Source: an uncultured Deferribacteres bacterium (GTDB lineage: Bacteria; Zhuqueibacterota; JdFR-76; DREG01). From it: a stretch of DNA of 38,774 nt. The stretch is taken from assembly GCA_913009825.1 (NCBI GenBank), contig CAJVYQ010000052.1, positions 1 to 38,774 on the forward strand, given 5' to 3'. Below the pieces are notes generated by a model that was not told the DNA's origin, ran no database searches, and saw only the letters and a list, made by a program, of their open reading frames with translations. Shown piece by piece: positions 27,431-35,144 of this stretch (its first letter is position 1; each line of letters begins with the position of its first letter). The translations under genes and the position numbers were made by a program.

Positions 27431-27679
27431 TCACATTATTTTTACGCCGCCGAGTTCCTCTCGAAGCTTTCGTTTCAAATGCTCCGGCGCTTTCATCTTT
27501 TGACCAAATTGTTGTACTGCTTGTTTTATCCGAACCTCTTCCAAAACCAAATTGTGACAAACCGGGCACTCTTTCAGATGCAATAAAACCGCCCGGTTCT
27601 TCTCCGGCGACAGTTCATGATCAACATAAGCGCTGATCAATTTCCGGATTTCATCACAATTTAATTTTGCCGATTCCAT
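27431..27679 (-). CDS. zf-HC2 domain protein (anti-sigma-factor-like)
   Basis: An 82-residue protein. LNCDEIRKLISAYVDHELS, then HLKECPVCHNLV, fits the Cys/His zinc-binding zf-HC2 fold (C8, H21 region, ECPVC). The C-terminus is a charged helix with no membrane segment. In the family this fold binds ECF sigma factors, but no sigma factor gene is adjacent. It begins 4 bp after the permease stop, so they are probably translationally linked. Confidence 0.75.
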   Translation of the reverse strand: MESAKLNCDEIRKLISAYVDHELSPEKNRAVLLHLKECPVCHNLVLEEVRIKQAVQQFGQKMKAPEHLKRKLREELGGVKIM

Positions 27680-27683
27680 TCTT

Positions 27684-28563
27684 TCACCACCCCATCGCCA
27701 ATAAAACAGATCCGATAACCAATCCGTAGGCCACGTTAAATATCTTAATGATCACGGAATCTTTCACCGAAAAGGAGAGCATCGGCAGCATACCATGGCC
27801 GTCCTGAACGATTGAACTGGCCGCCAGAATTGAAAACGGCACTGCACCCTTGGCGAACAACATGACAATGACCATGTGCGGCCCGGATTCCGGAATGATG
27901 CCAGATGTGTTCTTTTAGATAGTGCTCGGGTGTGCTGCCGATCACCACGGCAGCAATGGCAACCAATGAAACCATGGTAATTCTTTTCCAGTCCCAATTT
28001 GGCGGACCGATCACACCCTGGATGAACAGGAACAGAAAAACCAAACCGATAATCAACAGTACCGCACGGTAAAATGAAATATGGAGAAAGTAACCGGCCA
28101 ACTCATCCCGTTTGAAACAATCGCAATATTCTTCTGTGTGCACCACCTGCAGCTTACACTCCCGACATGTTTTTAGTTGCAGCCACGCCACAATTTTATC
28201 CGTTATCCAGGCGAGAAGAATGCCGAGAAAGAACAACAAAACAAAAAGCAGAAACGCTTTTTTCGGAAACAAAGTTAACATTACGAATGCTTCGTCGCCG
28301 CTGGTGGCAATCATGCCGCCAACGATGGCGCCGAAGGAAATTAATCCGTTAACGTAAAAAGAGACGTTCAGATAAGCGCCCAAACAACCGGGCGTACTGC
28401 CTAAAAACGAAGCGATGCTGTACTGTCGCCACCGATTCCCTTTGATAAGAAAAGAGAGTTTACCCTTGCTGACTATATTGCAATAATCCACCAACAGCAT
28501 CATCACAAACACAAAAAGCGTGATCATGAGTGCATGGGTTAAATTATCAAGCAAAATTTTCAA
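27684..28563 (-). pseudogene. Frameshifted 10TM putative heavy-metal exporter (ArsP_2-like)
   Basis: TTG at 28563 with AAGAGGTGAAG upstream is the likely start. The first frame has hydrophobic helices with SFLGSTPGCLGAYLNVSFYV and FGAIVGGMIATSGDEAFVML, as in the putative 10TM heavy-metal exporter family (PF11449), plus a cytoplasmic Cys-rich loop (CRECKLQVVHTEEYCDC). The frame fails near 27895-27900, after KEHIW. A one-base shift restores IPESGPHMVIVMLFAKGAVP and SSIVQDGHGMLPML and runs to 27684 with the expected second GxxP-type repeat. A one-base error in the read would make it whole. It would otherwise lose its last helices. Confidence 0.75.
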
Positions 28564-28647
28564 CTTCACCTCTTGATTTATACGACAACACAAGGTTTCA
28601 AAAATAGTATTCTGAGCGAATAAAAGCAGCGAAACATCTCATATCTT

Positions 28648-28956
28648 TCACGAAGAAAACCGCTCCGTTGGTATGAGATTCTTCTTCATTTCATTTCTTT
28701 GAATGACTGACTTGCGCTGCAGCAGATAGGGCAGCCCGCCAATATGATCCCAATATTCGTGTGAAATAACAATATGTTGAATTTTTCCCGGAGAAATTCC
28801 CAATTTTTTCATGTTTTCCAAAAGAAGAACGCCATCGCTGCCGGTGTCAAATAAGATAGTTTGTTTTTCCGTTTCTATCAGGCAACTGTATCCCCAACCG
28901 GTTTGCAACTCCGGATTGTGGGGCGTATTGTCAAATAGTACGGTTGACTTAATCAT
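28648..28956 (-). pseudogene. Truncated metallo-beta-lactamase-fold protein
   Basis: A 102-residue fragment. LQTGWGYSCLIETEKQTILFDTGSDG and IVISHEYWDHIGGL match the start of the MBL fold in the RFA-P-synthase-like group. The metal motif should be HxHxDH, but the second His is Tyr (HEYWDH). About 150 residues with the remaining ligands are missing. The last 18 codons come from a repeat (GAATCTCATACC...) that replaces the rest of the gene. A Fur box lies 42 bp upstream. Confidence 0.75.
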
Positions 28957-28997
28957 CTCTTATCTCACTTCATTTTGTCGTTCGATTAATGTAAAAA

Positions 28998-29012
28998 TGA
29001 GAATCATTCTCT
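28998..29012. promoter_or_regulatory. Fur box
   Basis: TGAGAATCATTCTCT is a 7-1-7 inverted repeat (TGAGAAT-C-ATTCTCT, 6 of 7 pairs) and matches the canonical Fur operator closely. It lies between the fur-family gene (ending 29033) and the metallo-beta-lactamase fragment and permease, so it probably controls the genes downstream at 28956 and beyond. Confidence 0.75.
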
Positions 29013-29032
29013 TTACCTGACAAAAAAAATAT

Positions 29033-29494
29033 TCAATTACCCCTGGCCGATTCTACCCGGCATTTTGCACACAATCCTCTTAAGCTTATTGCCTGCGGCT
29101 CAATGCTGAATTCATGATAAAGCTGAGCCTTCCCCACCAGATCATTAAACATGACCGATAAAGATGAAGAAATATCCTGCACCTGATTACATTTCCGGCA
29201 GATTAGATGGACTTTTACGGTTGGTCCCTTCCCGGGATCGGCCAGTTCATAAACAGAAGGTTGTTTGTGCCTGTCTATCCGGCGCACAAAATTTAATTCC
29301 ACCAACAGATCGAGAGTACGATAGATGGTTGCAATACTAACGCGGTGATTCATTTTTCGCAGCTCTTCATATATTTTATAGGCACTCTGATGATCAGTAG
29401 CCTTATCCAGTATCCGGATGATCTGCTGTCGCTGGCCTGTGATACGGTACCCTTTATTGTACAGAGCCGGCCGTATGTTTATTATGTATTCCAT
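29033..29494 (-). CDS. Fur-family transcriptional regulator
   Basis: ATG at 29494 has AGAGG 12 bases upstream and overlaps the ferredoxin gene's end by 13 bases. The 153-residue product has a winged helix (RITGQRQQIIRIL, RVSIATIYRTLDLLVELNFVRRI) and a metal/dimerisation domain with HLICRKCNQV and LRGLCAKCRVE, the two CxxC pairs of structural zinc. It could be Fur or PerR; the His/Asp set of the regulatory site was not resolved. A Fur box lies 21 bp past its stop. Confidence 0.88.
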   Translation of the reverse strand: MEYIINIRPALYNKGYRITGQRQQIIRILDKATDHQSAYKIYEELRKMNHRVSIATIYRTLDLLVELNFVRRIDRHKQPSVYELADPGKGPTVKVHLICRKCNQVQDISSSLSVMFNDLVGKAQLYHEFSIEPQAISLRGLCAKCRVESARGN

Positions 29495-29901
29495 CTTCTT
29501 CTTTTCCTCTGTTGTCGTCCACGGCTTTTCCACCGGTTTTGATTCACATTAAATGTTTCCCTATTTACTGATGGGGTAATCAGGGAAAATAGTTTATCCA
29601 AAAGAGACAATGTGCCGCTTTTTGGAACTTCCCTCTGCTCGGAAACCGGAATATATATGGAATTTACCTGCCCCTGATTAACAGAGACAGCTCCTTTTTC
29701 GGAAACAGCATAAACAGGAGTTTTAATTCGAACCGGTTTGATAGCCTGAACCGGGCAGGCGGTGTGACAAATGCCGCATCCGGTGCAAAGTTCAGGCAAT
29801 ATTTGTATTCGCGTATCTGTTCCCCGGATGGCATCAACCGGACAGATACTTTGGCAATTAAAACAAAGGATGCACTTTTCTTCGTCGATTCTAAACTTCA
29901 T
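29482..29901 (-). CDS. 2[4Fe-4S] ferredoxin with a basic C-terminal tail
   Basis: A 139-residue protein. Residues 1-60 hold two clusters: CILCFNCQSICPVDAI and CTGCGICHTACPVQAI. The remaining 80 residues are not part of a ferredoxin, and end in KSRGRQQRKRRRWNT, a nucleic-acid- or phosphate-binding-like tail. The tail's coding overlaps the Fur-family start, so the two are translationally coupled. Possibly the redox partner of the NifX-like protein 48 bp upstream. The start follows GGAATG, a weak ribosome site. Confidence 0.8.
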   Translation of the reverse strand: MKFRIDEEKCILCFNCQSICPVDAIRGTDTRIQILPELCTGCGICHTACPVQAIKPVRIKTPVYAVSEKGAVSVNQGQVNSIYIPVSEQREVPKSGTLSLLDKLFSLITPSVNRETFNVNQNRWKSRGRQQRKRRRWNT

Positions 29902-29948
29902 TCCACGCTCAATTCCGCTGTGTTATTTCTATTCTTCTTTACTATCGC

Positions 29949-30539
29949 TCAGGATTTTTCCTCGTCTTCTTTGGCTTTCTTCTCCAGTTTGGAGATACGT
30001 TCCATGATCGTATTAAACTGCTCGTTCAATTGACCCGCTTGTTTTTTCAGTTCTTCCAGGTCGTCCGCTTTAGCCGGAGTTGGCGGCGGTTGTGGCGGCA
30101 TCGGCGGCTGTGGCGGATAGTATGCCTGTCCGCGCCCCATGCCTCTGCCACGCCCCATACCCGACCCCGCCATACCACCTGCCATGCCAAAGTGAGAAGG
30201 ACCGGGTTGATTGACCTGAGTTAGTAATCCGGCTTTAAAAGCTTCGATTGTTTCCCGCACTGAACCGCCGGTAGCCTGATAACTGGGGATGCCGATGGCT
30301 TGCAGCGTTTGATAAGCGTTCGGCCCCAGCACACCGCTGATAACCGCCTGAACACCGTAATTGCTGATCATCTGCGCGGCCTGAATCCCCGCCCCACCGC
30401 TTGCACCCATGTGAGGATTGCTGATTGATTCGTAAGCCATTGTTTCCATATCAACGATAACATAGTACTGGGTTCTGCCAAAACGCAAATCAACCGGCGA
30501 ATCCAAATCCGTTCCCAATGCCGACACCGCTACTTTCAT
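29949..30539 (-). CDS. NifX-like protein with Gly/Pro linker and coiled coil
   Basis: A 196-residue protein. Residues 1-110 are a NifX/ORP-type domain (KVAVSALGTDLDSPVDLRFGRTQYYVIVD, with the FGR motif, and VQAVISGVLGPNAYQTL). Residues 115-150 are a Gly-Met-Arg-rich then Pro-rich linker (GMGRGRGMGRGQ, PPQPPMPPQPPPTP). Residues 155-196 are a charged coiled coil, LKKQAGQLNEQFNTIMERI, that is shared with the next two genes upstream. The family binds metal-sulfur cofactors. Order and spacing put it in one operon with the ferredoxin and the DUF5320 proteins. Confidence 0.85.
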   Translation of the reverse strand: MKVAVSALGTDLDSPVDLRFGRTQYYVIVDMETMAYESISNPHMGASGGAGIQAAQMISNYGVQAVISGVLGPNAYQTLQAIGIPSYQATGGSVRETIEAFKAGLLTQVNQPGPSHFGMAGGMAGSGMGRGRGMGRGQAYYPPQPPMPPQPPPTPAKADDLEELKKQAGQLNEQFNTIMERISKLEKKAKEDEEKS

Positions 30540-30571
30540 CTTTATCTCCTAAATTAGTTGTCCTTTTCATA

Positions 30572-30931
30572 CTATTTTTCAGCTTCGAATTCCAAATCCT
30601 TAATTCTGTTTTCAATATTTTGTAGTTCGGTTCGGATCGTTTCCGCTTGTTGTCGCAGATAGTCCATTTCCTGTCCCGGAGCTTGTGCGCTCCAATTCCA
30701 GGGAGAGGTAGCTGCATAAGGGTATCCACTCGCGTAAGGTGAGTAATTTCCATAGCCGGAAGCGTTTGGATACGAAGCCGCATAAGGCGAATAATTTCCG
30801 TAAGCCCACCAACCCCGCGGCAACCAGGGGAAGTTTCGGCAGTACGGATAAGGATTGCCTCTACCCCAACCGTAGCCACCATAATACCCGCTAAAGCCAA
30901 AGCCGGGGTAAAAATTTCTTCCGTACGGCAT
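30572..30931 (-). CDS. DUF5320-like Tyr/Gly-rich protein with C-terminal coiled coil
   Basis: A 119-residue protein. About 75 residues are rich in Gly, Tyr, Pro and Asn with internal repeats (GNYSPYA three times, YASGYPYA). The end is a coiled coil (MDYLRQQAETIRTELQNI, then IKDLE). The same end is in the neighbours at 31142 and 29949. No enzymatic motif. Possibly a scaffold; function unknown. The strong ribosome site TAAGGAGGTAATC precedes the start. Confidence 0.75.
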   Translation of the reverse strand: MPYGRNFYPGFGFSGYYGGYGWGRGNPYPYCRNFPWLPRGWWAYGNYSPYAASYPNASGYGNYSPYASGYPYAATSPWNWSAQAPGQEMDYLRQQAETIRTELQNIENRIKDLEFEAEK

Positions 30932-31141
30932 GATTACCTCCTTAATATTTTTGAGTATTTTGTCTATTATAACACTTTAGTCTTTTGAAAATATGGAATT
31001 AAATTCCATCTAATCCCCCCCTTCAGGCAGAAGTTCAGCTCCTGTCCGAGCGTACGGGGATGATGGAACCAAGCCAAGAACTAAAGGGTTACGATCTGTT
31101 CAATTCCACTTTTTGAAATAAATTGCAGAAAGTTCCCGTAA

Positions 31142-31435
31142 CTATTTATTCTCCAATTCTTCGATCCGTTTTTGAATGGAATCCAATTCTGCCTTTAACT
31201 GTCCTGCCTGCTGTTGCAGATATTGCAGCTCATTTGCAGGCTTAACGGCAGTGCCCTGATTTTGCGACCACCAGGCAGTCATTTGTGGCGTTGGCCATTG
31301 ACCGGTTGCCAGGTACCGGGCTGCCGGACCCAAACCGGTTGCACTGCGCCCCTGCCAGCCCGGACTGTACCCCAACCGCATCCACCCCGGCAGGCCGGTC
31401 ATGTAATACATATTGCGATGCCCATATTGTCCCAT
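31142..31435 (-). CDS. DUF5320-like short protein with C-terminal coiled coil
   Basis: A 97-residue protein. The N-terminal half is Gly/Tyr/Trp-rich with a short possible hairpin (MTGLPGWMRLGYSPGW) and no transmembrane helix. The C-terminal half is the coiled coil (YLQQQAGQLKAELDSIQKR, IEELENK). It is the first gene of the left-going cluster; the predicted sigma54 promoter and repeats lie upstream. GGAGACGTTAAA is a possible ribosome site. Confidence 0.75.
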   Translation of the reverse strand: MGQYGHRNMYYMTGLPGWMRLGYSPGWQGRSATGLGPAARYLATGQWPTPQMTAWWSQNQGTAVKPANELQYLQQQAGQLKAELDSIQKRIEELENK

Positions 31436-31487
31436 TTTAACGTCTCCAAATTGTATGATTTCACTTAAACCACTTCGGCATATTTAG

Positions 31488-31503
31488 TTCAATTATTATG
31501 CCA
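31488..31503 (-). promoter_or_regulatory. Putative sigma54 promoter of the left-going island
   Basis: On the coding strand the box reads TGGCATAATAATTGAA, against the consensus TGGCACN5TTGCA (GG at -24, GA in place of GC at -12, spacing exact). It ends about 52 bp before the ATG at 31435. A PAS-type sigma54 activator is encoded 1.7 kb away. Confidence 0.55.
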
Positions 31504-31566
31504 AAAATGAAAACAGGCCTATCTAATTGAAAATAATAGAGATAACAACAACCCACCCTGATGATG

Positions 31567-31582
31567 GTTTCATTATTGAAAC
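31567..31582. promoter_or_regulatory. Inverted repeat GTTTCA-TTAT-TGAAAC, candidate activator site
   Basis: A perfect 6-6 inverted repeat with a 4-bp spacer, 64 bp upstream of the putative sigma54 box. The same arms recur at 31649-31664 (second arm TGATAA), 31669-31684 and 34569-34584. Confidence 0.65.
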
Positions 31583-31648
31583 GATATTCTTCTAAAAAGA
31601 AAACATACGGATTGTAACCAATTGATAATATATGTGATACAGCAAGAT

Positions 31649-31684
31649 GTTTCATCTTTGATAAATAGATTTCACAGATGAAAC
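31649..31684. promoter_or_regulatory. Tandem candidate activator sites
   Basis: GTTTCA-TCTT-TGATAA (31649-31664) and ATTTCA-CAGA-TGAAAC (31669-31684). Their starts are 20 bp apart, about two helical turns, and they lie 82 and 102 bp beyond the site at 31567, so they lie on a similar helical face. This is the usual layout of enhancer sites of sigma54 activators. Confidence 0.55.
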
Positions 31685-32058
31685 CTTTTAAGAGATCGCA
31701 CCCTGGCGCATGCTTCCCTTTTTAGCTATTCGATTTCCGGACCATTCTCGTAAGCATTTTCCGACAATTATGGATCAGGCAAAAAAGAGGAAGCACCCGC
31801 CGGTGGACGGGTACTCCCCTCATAGAATCGGTCAGCATCCTTTCTGTTTTTAACCCCGTGATTCGCTACACAACGGCATAGTAAACATTACAATCTTTTC
31901 TCCTTTCTTACGATGTTACTTACCGTAAAACCACGCCGGATTTTTAAACCATATTCTATAAATGAAATAAATCCGGTACAAATATTGCGTTTAAAAAGGC
32001 AGCAGTTAAAAATACTTGTCAACAAATTGTAAATAATCACGAATAAGAGAGGTATAAA

Positions 32059-32862
32059 ATGGCAATTATCACAATTTCCGGTGGCGAATACAGCGGCATG
32101 AAAGAGCTGGCAGAATGTCTGGCAAAACGCTTGGACTACCAGATGATAGACCATAACGACGTTTTTGATCGTGCGGAAAAAAAATATGGCCTTGAAAGAA
32201 ACAGGATGGAAAAACTGTTAGAGACTCCTCTTTCATTTTGGGAAACTTTCAAAAAAGAACGCCGGCTCTGCATGTCTGTTTGTGAAGCCGCCCTTTTTGA
32301 TGCCGTGAAAGAAGGCAATGTTGTTTATCATGGTCGCGGCGGGCACTTGTTTTTAAAGAGTTCTAATCTTCACCGAGTCCTTCTCCTTGCCCCCATTGAT
32401 TATCGAGTACAACGGTTGATGGATCTGAAAAATGTTACAATGGAAAAAGCCGTCCGGACCATCAAAGATGGCGACAAGCTGCATTCACGCTGGACGAAAT
32501 CCCTATTTGGTGTTGACTGGAATGATGTTACCCGATACGATACTGTTTTTCATCTGGACAAAGATACTTTAGAACATGCGTGCGAGAAACTGGAGACTAT
32601 TGCCAAAAAGAAAGATGAAGCATGGGACCGCAACAATCAGATAGAGTTAGAGAATCTCCGCCTTGCCTCCCATGTGATCGCATCATTAGCTACAAATTCC
32701 AGTACTGCCGGCGTCAAAATTGGCGTAAAAGCGAATCAAGGCGTGATTCATCTGTTTGGCAGCGTCAAAAATATGAATAATTTGAATAACGTGGTTGCAA
32801 TCGTTTCCGCAATTAACGGCGTAAAAAAGATTGTCAGAGATAACTTAGATGCCCTTCTCTGA
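32059..32862 (+). CDS. Cytidylate-kinase-like protein fused to a BON domain
   Basis: A 267-residue protein. Residues 1-195 look like the cytidylate-kinase-like family (PF13189): ITISGGEYSGMKELAECLAKRL at the nucleotide site, MIDHNDVFDRA, VYHGRGGHLFL, and RTIKDGDKLHSRWTKSLFG near the lid. The P-loop is degenerate (GGEYSGMKE, no GK[ST]), so kinase activity is uncertain. Residues 200-267 are a BON-type domain (VKIGVKANQGVIHLFGSVKNM and VVAIVSAINGVKKIVRDNL), a lipid- or polymer-binding fold more usual in periplasmic proteins. There is no signal peptide. It lies upstream of the activator gene on the same strand. Confidence 0.7.
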   Translation: MAIITISGGEYSGMKELAECLAKRLDYQMIDHNDVFDRAEKKYGLERNRMEKLLETPLSFWETFKKERRLCMSVCEAALFDAVKEGNVVYHGRGGHLFLKSSNLHRVLLLAPIDYRVQRLMDLKNVTMEKAVRTIKDGDKLHSRWTKSLFGVDWNDVTRYDTVFHLDKDTLEHACEKLETIAKKKDEAWDRNNQIELENLRLASHVIASLATNSSTAGVKIGVKANQGVIHLFGSVKNMNNLNNVVAIVSAINGVKKIVRDNLDALL

Positions 32863-33157
32863 TAAGTCCTGCTTTGGGAAAAAAAGACAAATCATTTTTC
32901 ATCCGTGTTTTTTACCGGAGAAACCTCAATTATTGGTGAGCATTTTATTAATGTTCAAAGGGTTCAATTTCGCTCCGGCCGTCATTCTGAACACCCAATT
33001 GTGCGAACAGGCAACGAACAGAACTTAACTTTTTGTTACCAATACGTTTATTTCGCAAAGTCGAAGGATGATGGTCGAAGCGACACTCAGCTTGACAAGT
33101 ATAGTATGATGATATTCCTGCCAATAATTGAGGTTTTACTTTACTGTGCAATTTGTC
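32863..33157. other. Non-coding gap between kinase-like gene and activator
   Basis: Part of the gap, about 32970-33110, has dispersed-repeat text (CCGTCATTCTGAACACCC, TTTCGCAAAGTCGAAGGATG). No gene supported. The activator promoter follows at 33158. Confidence 0.5.
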
Positions 33158-33186
33158 TTGACACGTTGCCCGGGATTTAGTAATTT
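33158..33186 (+). promoter_or_regulatory. Sigma70-type promoter of the activator gene
   Basis: TTGACA (perfect -35) is followed after exactly 17 bp by TAATTT (-10, 4 of 6), 31 bp before the ATG at 33217. Confidence 0.65.
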
Positions 33187-33216
33187 TAAATAAAACAATA
33201 AATTAATTGGTGTGGT

Positions 33217-34560
33217 ATGAGCAAACCGGTTAGAAAAATTATTCCCCCGGACTTTTCCGCAATTATTTGTGACAGCATCGCCGACGGTATATTTACGGTA
33301 AATAAAGACATGATCATCACCTACTTTAACAAGGCCGCTGAGCACATCACCGGGGTTCCCCGGAGTGAAGCCATCGGCAAGTACTGTTTTGAAATCCTCC
33401 GCGCGAATATTTGTGAAACTGACTGCGCTTTACGCTATTCTTACAATTCGAAGAAAAAAGTGATCGACAAACATGTCAACATTCTTCGTGCCGACGGTAA
33501 ACAGCTTTCAATCAGCATCAGCACCAACGTTTTAAAGAATGAAAAAGGTGAAATTGTTGGCGGAGCCGAGACTTTCCGCGACCTTTCGGCCATCGAAGAA
33601 TTGAAGAAAGAACTCAACCGGCGTTACACTTACGAAGATATTGTTGCCAAAAACCACAAGATTTTGCGCATATTTGATATCCTGCCCAATATTGCGGAAA
33701 GTGAGAGCACCGTTTTGATCCAGGGACCAAGCGGTTCCGGCAAAGAGCTGTTCGCCCGGGCGATACACAATTTGAGTCACAGGGCCAAACATCCGTTTAT
33801 CGCTATCAACTGTGGCGCGCTGCCGGACACTCTGTTGGAGTCGGAACTGTTTGGCTACAAGAAAGGCGCTTTTACCGATGCGAAACAGGACAAACCGGGA
33901 AGATTTGCACTGGCAAAAGGCGGTTCCCTGTTTTTGGATGAGGTGGACAGCCTCTCGCCCTCCACCCAGGTGAAACTGCTGCGCGTGTTACAGGAAAAAG
34001 AATATGAACCGCTTGGCGCCACGGCTCCGGTAAAAACCGATGTGCGCATTATCGCTGCGACAAAAGATAATTTATCACAGCTTGTTGAAGATGGAAAATT
34101 CCGGGACGATCTCTATTTCCGCCTGAATATTGTCTTGTTAGAGCTGCCGCCGTTAAAAGAAAGGCGAGACGACATTCCCCTTCTGATCGATCATTTTCTG
34201 GACAAGTTCAACCATAAAACCGGAAAGAATATCCTTCACGTCTCGGATGAAGTAAAGAGCGTTCTGGTGAATTGTGATTTCCCCGGTAATGTCCGGCAGT
34301 TGGAGAACATCATCGAGCATGCATTTGTCATGTGCTGCAATAGCCGGATAGAATTAAAGCATCTCCCACATGAATTTGCAAATATTGAAGTGTCATGTGA
34401 CGAGTTGCCTAACAACCAATCCCCCATGGCAACTGCCGAACAGGAAATAATTCTATCAAAATTAAAAAAACATAACTGGAACAAAGTTGCAACAGCTAAA
34501 GAGTTGGGATTTAGCCGCACAACTTTATGGCGGAAGATGAAACAGCATGGATTGATTTAG
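33217..34560 (+). CDS. PAS-type sigma54-dependent transcriptional activator
   Basis: A 447-residue protein. Residues 14-125 form a PAS domain (DGIFTVNKDMIITYFNKAAE) with cysteines at 57, 66 and 70 (KYCFEI and NICETDC). Residues 145-365 form the AAA+ domain: Walker A GPSGSGKE (170-177), GAFTDA (217-222) in place of the usual GAFTGA sigma54-contacting loop, Walker B GSLFLDEVD. C-terminal residues about 405-445 are a Fis-type helix-turn-helix (WNKVATAKELGFSRTTLWRKM). Regulators of this type act on the ORP operons of Desulfovibrio. Here the target is inferred from the sigma54 box and GTTTCA repeats nearby. GAFTDA occurs in other members and need not be a defect. Confidence 0.9.
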   Translation: MSKPVRKIIPPDFSAIICDSIADGIFTVNKDMIITYFNKAAEHITGVPRSEAIGKYCFEILRANICETDCALRYSYNSKKKVIDKHVNILRADGKQLSISISTNVLKNEKGEIVGGAETFRDLSAIEELKKELNRRYTYEDIVAKNHKILRIFDILPNIAESESTVLIQGPSGSGKELFARAIHNLSHRAKHPFIAINCGALPDTLLESELFGYKKGAFTDAKQDKPGRFALAKGGSLFLDEVDSLSPSTQVKLLRVLQEKEYEPLGATAPVKTDVRIIAATKDNLSQLVEDGKFRDDLYFRLNIVLLELPPLKERRDDIPLLIDHFLDKFNHKTGKNILHVSDEVKSVLVNCDFPGNVRQLENIIEHAFVMCCNSRIELKHLPHEFANIEVSCDELPNNQSPMATAEQEIILSKLKKHNWNKVATAKELGFSRTTLWRKMKQHGLI

Positions 34561-34568
34561 CAACTCTT

Positions 34569-34601
34569 GTTTCAATTTTGAAACTGTTTCAATGTAACAG
34601 T
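34569..34601. promoter_or_regulatory. Candidate activator sites downstream of the activator gene
   Basis: GTTTCA-ATTT-TGAAAC (34569-34584) is a perfect inverted repeat with the arms found at 31567. It is followed directly by a related imperfect palindrome, CTGTTTCAATGTAACAG (34585-34601). Nine bp after the activator stop codon. Confidence 0.6.
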
Positions 34602-35144
34602 TTAATTACTGCAACAGATTTCTCATTTTTCTCCTCTTTTTTCTTGTTAAAATTTTAGTTGTTATTATTTTTTTCCCAAATGAAAATAATTAGCCACGGG
34701 GTTAAGTAATTCCAAAAACTGCAGCATGTAACAAGTTCCCATTTTATGCTTTTGATTTCTCTAAACCCCAAAAACTGCAACAAATAGCAAATTTATATGT
34801 TTTGTGCTTAATTTCACTACAGTCAGATGAAAGTACACTTGTCCCGAAAAATGCTGAGTTTAAGTTGTCAACTAATTTACTAATATAGGCATAAATAAAA
34901 TCAAAACGTTTGTTGCATTTTTCGAGTAAACTTAGAATTACAAACTTTTTCCCCGAAAAACGTCACGCCTAAATAGTAAGTAATTGTTACGATGTAACTA
35001 CTTACAGGTATCCACTTAAAGGTTGCAAAAGATCATCTGTCAATCGTAAACATTCTTTCACACACCCCTGCCTGCGCAGGCATGCCTAAATCCCCTCTCA
35101 AGAGGGGGACTAAAATCCTTCCGTCTCAGGCGGAGGGGCACAGG

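Larger units (their letters stand above)
31436..32058. other. Divergent regulatory gap of the island
   Basis: 623 bp between divergent operons. It contains the sigma54-like promoter (31488-31503), three inverted repeats (31567-31582, 31649-31664, 31669-31684) and an AT-rich region before the plus-strand gene at 32059 with AGAGAGG as ribosome site. No gene. Confidence 0.7.
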
